Below are positions 58,731-64,000 of a DNA stretch of 64,000 bases, piece after piece. Source of the stretch: Nonomuraea coxensis DSM 45129. GTDB taxonomy: Bacteria; Actinomycetota; Actinomycetes; Streptosporangiales; Streptosporangiaceae. Below the pieces are notes generated by a model. The model ran no database searches. It was not told where the DNA came from and was given only the letters and a program-made list of their open reading frames with translations. A program made the position numbers and the translations under genes. Positions within the stretch are counted from its first letter, which is position 1; each line of letters begins with the position of its first letter. Location: assembly GCF_019397265.1 (NCBI RefSeq), contig NZ_CP068985.1:6068001-6132000 (forward strand), given 5' to 3'.

Positions 58731-60551
58731 TCAGCCGGTCTCGGCGCTGAGCGCCCGCGCCACGGGCCGGCGGGCCGCGAGGCGGGCGGGCAGGGCGGTG
58801 AGCGCCGCCGTCGCGAGGAGCGTCACGAGCGCGGCGCCGAACAGCCAGGAGGCGGGAGGCTCGACCGCGTTCCTCGCCGCGAAGAGCGAGAGCAGGCCGG
58901 CGCCCAGAGGCACGCCGAGAACGGCGCCGGGCAGGCTGGGCAGGAGCTGGGCGGCGGACAGCCCGGCGGCGAGCTGCGCCGGGGTGGCGCCGAGTGCCCG
59001 CGCGATCGCCAGGTTCGCGCGCGCCTCCATGGCGGTGGTCCAGGTGAAGGTGAGGGTGTTCACGATCGCGAAGGCGACGAGCAGGACGGTGACCGCGAGC
59101 ATCAGCCCGCGGTCGTGCTCGCCGCGCAGGTTGGGCAGGGCGGAGGAGCCGTCCAGGCCGTACCCTCTCTCGGTCTGGACGCGGAGGGTCAGCAGGGCGA
59201 CCAGCGCGATCACCGTGGTCGCGGTGGAGCACGCCTGCAGCACGGCGCGGCCCGGCCGGCGGGCGGTCAGCCGCAGCCCGAGCAGCAGCGGCGTGGGCAG
59301 CAGCGCGGACAGCGGGGTCAGCAGGGGCCGGTGGCGGGGCCGGCGCACGTCCGCGGCCAGCGCCGTGACGGTCGCCGTGCGCAGGGCGCGCAGCGTCGGC
59401 CGCAGCGCGGACAGCACCGCCACCGCCACCGCGAGAACGGTCGCCGCGGCCACGACGCCGCCGCTCAGCCCGGCCGCGTCGCCGATCCTGCTGGCGGTGG
59501 GGCTCGCGACGGCGGGCATGGCCAGGCGGGCGGCCACCAGCCCCAGGACGTCGCCGGCCAGCGCCACCGCCAGGTACTCGGTGAGCAGGACGGCGGCGAT
59601 CAGGCCGGGAGTGGCGCCGACGGCCTTGAGCAGCCCCGCCCGGCGGGTCCGCTCGGCGGCGCGGCCCGCGGCCAGCGCCGCCACCCCGGTGACGGCCAGG
59701 AAGCTGAGCAGCCAGCTGCCGACGACCAGGATCGGCTGGCTGTTCCTGAGGATGGTCAGGTCCTGCTGGGCCAAGAACTGCCAGGAGTGGAAGGTAAGCC
59801 TGAGGCTGGGCCGGCCGTGGGCGTGGCGGAAGGTCTCGGCGCCGGCGGGGTCGCGCAGCCGGAGGTCGATGGCCGTGGTCACGGGGAGATCGTGGGACGC
59901 CGCCAGCGTCCTGGCGTCCGCCCGGGTCATCCAGGCCAGGCCGCTGTAGTCGCTGGGGCCGCCGCCGGGCCCGATCTGCGCCGCCCAGGGGTAGATGGGG
60001 GTGGCCGCGCTGACCGCGATCCCGACGACCGGGTACGACCGGCCCTCGATGGCGACCCGGTCGCCGACGCCGACGCCGAGCGCGGTGGCGAAGCCGCGTT
60101 CGAGGACCGTGCCGCCGGGGCGCACCCAGTGGCCCGAGGTCACCAGCGGCCGGTTGAGTGCGCCGGGCCGCTCGGCGAAGCCCTGCACGACCACGGGGGA
60201 CGACGTGCCGCCGCGCACGGTGAGGGTGGCGTACACGACGCGGTAGGGGCCGTGGTGGGCGACCACCTCGGGGGCGTCCGCCAGCTCGGCCAGCGCCGAG
60301 GTCACCTCGCGGCCCGTGTCGCCGGAGAGCGCCACCACGTCAGGCCCGGCGGTGGCCGCGCGGGTCTGGGCGTACAGCCCGTCGCTCACGCCGTTCAGGG
60401 ACCGGCCGAGGGCCATCGTGGCCGTGGCCACCGTCACCGCGAGCAGGAGCAGCACGGCCTGCGCCCGGTGCCGGCGCACGTCGGCCGCCACCAGCCGCAC
60501 GACGAGCACGCCAGCCCCCACGACACTGCCGCACTTGCCGTCGGCGCTCAT
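58731..60551 (-). CDS. ABC permease, FtsX/MacB-like
   Basis: A 606-aa protein with FtsX-type permease domains: a first helix near residue 30, an extracellular MacB-like domain to about 250, three helices, a linker, and a second three-helix set at the C-terminus (LMLAVTVLLVAFAIVNTLTF; WLFGAALVTLLATAAL). It follows the ATPase gene by 5 nt. Such pairs in actinomycetes export lipids or peptides or help envelope stress response; cargo unknown. Confidence 0.85.
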   Translation of the reverse strand: MSADGKCGSVVGAGVLVVRLVAADVRRHRAQAVLLLLAVTVATATMALGRSLNGVSDGLYAQTRAATAGPDVVALSGDTGREVTSALAELADAPEVVAHHGPYRVVYATLTVRGGTSSPVVVQGFAERPGALNRPLVTSGHWVRPGGTVLERGFATALGVGVGDRVAIEGRSYPVVGIAVSAATPIYPWAAQIGPGGGPSDYSGLAWMTRADARTLAASHDLPVTTAIDLRLRDPAGAETFRHAHGRPSLRLTFHSWQFLAQQDLTILRNSQPILVVGSWLLSFLAVTGVAALAAGRAAERTRRAGLLKAVGATPGLIAAVLLTEYLAVALAGDVLGLVAARLAMPAVASPTASRIGDAAGLSGGVVAAATVLAVAVAVLSALRPTLRALRTATVTALAADVRRPRHRPLLTPLSALLPTPLLLGLRLTARRPGRAVLQACSTATTVIALVALLTLRVQTERGYGLDGSSALPNLRGEHDRGLMLAVTVLLVAFAIVNTLTFTWTTAMEARANLAIARALGATPAQLAAGLSAAQLLPSLPGAVLGVPLGAGLLSLFAARNAVEPPASWLFGAALVTLLATAALTALPARLAARRPVARALSAETG

Positions 60552-60556
60552 GGCGT

Positions 60557-61297
60557 TCAGTCCTCCAGCCCGATCAGGCCGCCGAGCCCGCGCGGGCTGG
60601 AGCCGGCCAGCCGGGTGTCGTCGACGAACATCCCGTCCCGCATCGAGATCAGCCGGTCCGCGGTGGCCGCCACCCGCTCGTCATGCGTGACGATCACGAA
60701 CGTCTGCCCGGCGGCCCGCAGCTCCGCGAAGATCCGCAGCACGTCGCGGGTAGCCGCGGTGTCGAGGTTGCCGGTCGGCTCGTCGGCCAGGACGACCAGC
60801 GGATCGTTGACCAGCGCGCGGGCGATCGCGACCCGCTGGCGCTGCCCGCCCGACAGCTCCGACGGCAGGTGCCGGGCACGTTCGGCGAGCCCGACCCGCT
60901 CCAGCAGCGCGCCCGCGCGCCGCCTGGCCTGGCGGCGCGAGCGGCCGGCAAGCAGCGCGGGCAGCTCCACGTTCTCGGCCGCCGACAACTCCTCCACCAG
61001 GTGGAACGCCTGGAAGACGAACCCCACCGCCCGGCGCCGCAGCCGCGCCAGAGCGCGCTCGCTCAGCGTGTCGATCCGCCGCCCGCCCACCCACACCTCT
61101 CCGCCGGTGGGCCGTTCCAGGCCGCCCAGCAGGTGCAGCAGGGTCGACTTCCCGCAGCCGCTCGGCCCCATCACCGCCAGCGTCTGCCCCTGGGGCACCT
61201 CCAGGTCGACCTCGTCCACGGCGCGGACCCGGCTCTGCCCCTGACCGTGCGTCTTCACCAGGCCGTGGACCCGGACCGCGGCGCCTGACACGTTCAT
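60557..61297 (-). CDS. ABC ATPase, LolD/MacB-like
   Basis: A 246-aa ATPase: Walker A GPSGCGKST near residue 45, Q-loop VFQAFHLVEELSAAENVELP, signature LSGGQRQRVAIARAL, Walker B VLADEPTGNLD, H-loop VTHDE. All standard for the MacB/LolD group that works with FtsX permeases. ATG overlaps the PadR stop (ATGA). Confidence 0.93.
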   Translation of the reverse strand: MNVSGAAVRVHGLVKTHGQGQSRVRAVDEVDLEVPQGQTLAVMGPSGCGKSTLLHLLGGLERPTGGEVWVGGRRIDTLSERALARLRRRAVGFVFQAFHLVEELSAAENVELPALLAGRSRRQARRRAGALLERVGLAERARHLPSELSGGQRQRVAIARALVNDPLVVLADEPTGNLDTAATRDVLRIFAELRAAGQTFVIVTHDERVAATADRLISMRDGMFVDDTRLAGSSPRGLGGLIGLED

Positions 61298-61878
61298 CCA
61301 CCACCCTCGGCTTCGTCATCGACCCCGTCGCCGGCCCCGTGGTCAGCCCTGTCGCCGGCCCTGTCGCCGGCCTCGGACCAGGCCCGCTCGCAGACCTCCA
61401 GCCAGCGCAGGTCCGCCCGCAACCGCAGCACGACCCCCTCCAGCAGCAGGCCGGCGCCCGACCCCGGCGGCTCGGCGAGCGCCGCCTGCTGCGCCTCGCG
61501 CAGGCGGCGCAGCAGCTCGCGGCGCTGCGCCGCCACCAGCTCCACCGGGTCGGCCAGCCGGGCCGCCGCGGCGGCGGCGCACTTGAGATGGAACTCCGCC
61601 AGGTCCGGTTTCGGCCAGCCCACCTCGGACAGCCAGGCGGTCACCCGTTGCTGCCCGGCCGGCGTCAGCGCGTAGACCTTCCGCTCCGGCCGTTCGGGCA
61701 GGCCGTCCGCGCGCTCGCAGACGACGAGCCCGGCCCGCTCCAGCCGGGCCAGCGTCACGTAGATCTGGCCGCGGTTCATCGCCTCGCCCAGCGGGCCGAG
61801 GGTGCGCCGCAGCCGGGCGTGCAACTGGTAGCCGTGCGACGGCTCCTTGGCGAGCATCGCCAGCACCGCGTCCTGCAT
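61294..61878 (-). CDS. PadR-family regulator
   Basis: A 194-aa PadR/Vir-like protein: winged helix at 1-85 (AVLAMLAKEPSHGYQLHARLRR, then NRGQIYVTLARLERAGLV) and a Vir_act C-terminal helical region, ending in an Ala/Gly/Asp-rich tail with AGDRAGDRAD repeats. ATG with AGGGGG upstream. First gene of a PadR-ATPase-permease operon, which it probably represses. Confidence 0.88.
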   Translation of the reverse strand: MQDAVLAMLAKEPSHGYQLHARLRRTLGPLGEAMNRGQIYVTLARLERAGLVVCERADGLPERPERKVYALTPAGQQRVTAWLSEVGWPKPDLAEFHLKCAAAAAARLADPVELVAAQRRELLRRLREAQQAALAEPPGSGAGLLLEGVVLRLRADLRWLEVCERAWSEAGDRAGDRADHGAGDGVDDEAEGGG

Positions 61879-61887
61879 GGGACCCCC

Positions 61888-61914
61888 TAACGGTTGGCCT
61901 ATAGATAGCGGTTA
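61888..61914. promoter_or_regulatory. Candidate PadR operator/promoter
   Basis: TAACGGT...GCGGTTA, a loose inverted repeat around CTATAG, lies 9-36 bp upstream of the PadR ATG and overlaps a possible -10 (TATCTATAG on the minus strand). Confidence 0.35.
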
Positions 61915-61996
61915 CCCATGAGAGGTGTCAAACGCCGACTTTTCCGGCACTTTGGGCCTTGCGTCAGGGACGACGTCAACTTAGGCTGCGCCGCAC

Positions 61997-62015
61997 GTTA
62001 GGAAACTTTCCTAAC
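61997..62015. promoter_or_regulatory. 19-bp palindrome before the cellulase gene
   Basis: GTTAGGAAACTTTCCTAAC is a perfect palindrome about a central C. It ends 33 bp upstream of the GTG of the secreted cellulase. The regulator is not known to me; it could be a glycan-responsive repressor site. Confidence 0.7.
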
Positions 62016-62048
62016 CTGACCGTCCCCCCGGGAGAATCGGAGTCGTAC

Positions 62049-63500
62049 GTGAGGCGAAGTGCAGTGGCGAGGATCATGGCCGTCGTGGCCGCGATGGCGT
62101 TACCGCTGGTGGCGCCGTCCGGCGCGGGCGCGGACACGGCGCGGCGGGCGGCGGCCGACCCGCTGGTGTCCCAGGGCAAGGCCGTGACGGCCTCCTCGAT
62201 CGAGGCCGCCGGCCTGGAGCCGGGCAAGGCGGTCGACGGCAACCCGTCCACCCGCTGGGCCAGCGCGGAAGGGGTGGATCCGCAGTGGATCCGGGTGGAC
62301 CTCGGCTCCGCGCACAACGTCTCCCGGGTCCGGCTGACCTGGGAGGTCGCCCACGCCACCGCGTACCGGGTGCAGACCTCGCCCGACGGCTCCACCTGGA
62401 GCGACGTCTACTCCACCACCAGCGGTGACGGCGCGGTCGACGACCTCACGGTCAGCGGCGCCGGCCGGTACGTACGGGTGTACGGCACCCAGCGCGGCAC
62501 CCCGTACGGCTACTCCCTCTGGGAGCTGGAGGTCTACGGGACCCCGGCGGGCGGCGTGGGCGGCGGCACCCCCGTCCAGGCCAACGGGCAGCTGCGCGTC
62601 TGCGGCATCAAGCTCTGCAACGAGAACGGCAAGCAGATCCAGCTTCGCGGCATGAGCAGCCACGGCATCCAGTGGTACAGCCAGTGCCTCAACACCGCGT
62701 CGCTCGACGCGCTCGCCGGCGACTGGAAGGCCGACGTCCTGCGCATCTCGATGTACATCCAGGAGGACGGCTACGAGACCAACCCCCGGCTGTTCACCGA
62801 CCGCGTCCACTCGCTGATCGAGATGGCCACCGCCCGCGGCATGTACGCGATCGTCGACTGGCACATGCTCGACCCCGGCGACCCGATGTACAACCTCGGC
62901 CGGGCCAAGACGTTCTTCACCGAGATCGCCCAGCGGCACAACGCCAAGAAGAACGTCCTGTACGAGATCGCCAACGAGCCGAACGGCGACGCCGTCACGT
63001 GGTCCGTCATCCGCGACTACGCCCACCAGCTCATCCCGGTGATCCGGCAGCACGACCCCGACGCCCCGATCCTGGTCGGCACCCGCGCCTGGTCGTCGCT
63101 CGGCGTCTCCGCCGGCGCCGACGAGACCGAGATCGTGAACAACCCGGTCAACGCCGCCAACATCATGTACACGTTCCACTTCTACGCGGCCTCGCACGGC
63201 GCCGACTACCTGAACACGCTGTCCCGGGCGGCCGACCGGCTGCCGATCTTCGTGACCGAGTTCGGCACCCAGAGCGCGTCCGGCGACGGGGCGAACAACT
63301 TCACCAGGTCGCAGCAGTATCTCGACCTGCTCGCCCAGAAGAAGATCAGCTGGGTGAACTGGAACTTCTCCGACGACTTCCGCTCGGGCGCCGTCTTCAC
63401 CACGGGGACCTGCCCGAACGGCCCGTTCGCCGGGACGGGCCGGCTGAAGGAGGCCGGCGTCTGGATCCGCGACCGGATCCGCACCGCCGACGACTTCTGA
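62049..63500 (+). CDS. Secreted GH5 cellulase with F5/8-type carbohydrate-binding domain
   Basis: A 483-aa secreted enzyme. Signal peptide to about residue 28; discoidin (F5/8 C) domain at about 38-168 (VTASSIEAAGLEPGKAVDGNPSTRWAS); Gly-rich linker; GH5 catalytic domain from about 180. Acid/base E310 in YEIANEPNG and nucleophile E404 in FVTEFGT are both present. It should cleave beta-1,4-glucan outside the cell. GTG with GGAG 6 nt upstream; an earlier in-frame start at 61959 would translate through the palindrome and is rejected. Confidence 0.9.
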   Translation: MRRSAVARIMAVVAAMALPLVAPSGAGADTARRAAADPLVSQGKAVTASSIEAAGLEPGKAVDGNPSTRWASAEGVDPQWIRVDLGSAHNVSRVRLTWEVAHATAYRVQTSPDGSTWSDVYSTTSGDGAVDDLTVSGAGRYVRVYGTQRGTPYGYSLWELEVYGTPAGGVGGGTPVQANGQLRVCGIKLCNENGKQIQLRGMSSHGIQWYSQCLNTASLDALAGDWKADVLRISMYIQEDGYETNPRLFTDRVHSLIEMATARGMYAIVDWHMLDPGDPMYNLGRAKTFFTEIAQRHNAKKNVLYEIANEPNGDAVTWSVIRDYAHQLIPVIRQHDPDAPILVGTRAWSSLGVSAGADETEIVNNPVNAANIMYTFHFYAASHGADYLNTLSRAADRLPIFVTEFGTQSASGDGANNFTRSQQYLDLLAQKKISWVNWNFSDDFRSGAVFTTGTCPNGPFAGTGRLKEAGVWIRDRIRTADDF

Positions 63501-63519
63501 CCCCTCGCGAGCGCGGCAC

Positions 63520-63558
63520 GGGCGTCCCGCGGCCGTACCGGAGGTACGCGGGACGCCC
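63520..63558. terminator. Terminator between cellulase and convergent gene
   Basis: GGGCGTCCCG pairs with CGGGACGCCC; an inner CGTACC/GGTACG stem with a 3-nt loop extends it, with a 4-nt bulge. Lies between two converging genes. Confidence 0.75.
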
Positions 63559-63568
63559 TCGGCCCCGT

Positions 63569-64000
63569 CTAGGTCAGGCGGCCGGTCCAGCTCACGGACG
63601 CGGCCTTGTAGACGTCGGCCAGCGGGGTGTCGAAGTACGGGGAGACCCCGGTGTCGTAGCGGCCGTCACCATCGGTGTCGGAGACCCCGACCGTGACGCC
63701 GTTGAGACAGCCGAGACCGAGCTCGTCCTCGTAGCGCTGCAGCCAGGCCGAACCGAGCGATCCCTCCCCCGTGAACGGGGACTCGACGCCGACCAGCTGG
63801 TCCGCGGACGGGCTGGACAGGCTCGTCGCGGACACCCGCCCGGCGGAACGTTCGAGGCTCTGGCCCGTGTAGGGCGTGGTCCCGTCGGGGTGGGGGCCGG
63901 CGGGGAAGCCGAAGACGTCGACCTCGGGCGCGGCCGTCTCGTCGATGAGCTGGTTGTAGGCCAACCCCTGCCCGCCGACGATGTCCACCAGCCGGCCGTT
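63569..64000 (-). CDS. Secreted trypsin-like peptidase, C-terminal part (cut by window)
   Basis: The frame is open to the right edge, so the start is outside the window; 143 codons are visible. GEGSLGSAWLQRYEDE looks like the active-site Ser region of secreted trypsin-like proteins (G-S-L-G-S), with the usual DFGFPAG-like segment (DVFGFPAGP) ahead and a DTDGDGRYD calcium-loop-like motif after it. The exact family is uncertain. It converges on the cellulase gene. Confidence 0.5.
   Translation of the reverse strand, partial: NGRLVDIVGGQGLAYNQLIDETAAPEVDVFGFPAGPHPDGTTPYTGQSLERSAGRVSATSLSSPSADQLVGVESPFTGEGSLGSAWLQRYEDELGLGCLNGVTVGVSDTDGDGRYDTGVSPYFDTPLADVYKAASVSWTGRLT

Overview
The window is high-GC actinomycete DNA. 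Nearly every gene has G or C in third codon positions, GTG starts are common, stop/start overlaps of 4 nt are frequent, there is an iron box of the IdeR/DmdR type, and the nrdAB genes sit behind a B12 riboswitch as in Streptomyces. Gene content (mycothiol-type maleylpyruvate isomerase, DUF6401, SAV2177-type methyltransferase) suggests a filamentous genus, perhaps of the Streptosporangiales (inference only). No IS element, phage gene or CRISPR array was seen.

Layout. 1-2.8 kb: a CofD-like protein, a family 2 glycosyltransferase and a membrane protein behind LacI-type operators. 2.8-7.7 kb: a complete 3-hydroxybenzoate/gentisate pathway with a divergent IclR regulator. 7.8-12.6 kb: ferric-siderophore uptake (two permeases, reductase, binding protein, but no ATPase) with an iron box and a divergent AraC regulator. 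12.6-13.2 kb: two small unannotated ORFs, one encoding a Cys/Arg/Trp-rich peptide. 13.2-17 kb: a drug exporter, a macrolide-type glycosyltransferase joined to the stump of a Vat streptogramin acetyltransferase gene, and a TetR regulator. 17-22 kb: a TetR/DUF4267 pair with three near-identical operators, an AraC regulator, a hydrolase, and a GPH sugar transporter coupled to a ChbG deacetylase. 22-31.5 kb: oxidoreductase, ornithine cyclodeaminase-like enzyme, MarR plus FAD monooxygenase, TetR plus two P450s, and a Rieske-FAD oxidoreductase pair.

31.5-42.4 kb: GNAT and DHFR-like genes, then a seven-gene operon (peptide-type ABC importer, a large protein of unknown family, a GH20 hexosaminidase) that looks like an oligosaccharide uptake and cleavage unit. 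Its last gene overlaps, antisense, a tRNA that has a class I body but a CAG (Leu) anticodon. Upstream of that tRNA on the same strand lie a 24-codon ORF with two alternative hairpins, arranged like an attenuator. 42.4-46.9 kb: B12-riboswitch-controlled class I ribonucleotide reductase and a lone TctC-like lipoprotein. 47-52.2 kb: methyltransferase, glmS with a small upstream gene, and a secreted amidase.

52.2-64 kb: a Gly-Cys-Gly-Val tRNA cluster, a TM-helix channel-like protein, a 13-copy 16-bp minisatellite, a DUF6401 protein, pobA with its IclR regulator, a decayed TPP-enzyme pseudogene, an SDR protein, a PadR/ABC/FtsX unit, a secreted GH5 cellulase behind a 19-bp palindrome, and the end of a secreted peptidase-like gene.

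The two hydroxybenzoate systems (3-HBA to gentisate; 4-HBA to protocatechuate) and the several glycan genes fit a soil saprophyte. The items most worth follow-up are the tRNA(CAG)/leader region, the Trp-rich small ORF, and the Vat-glycosyltransferase junction.
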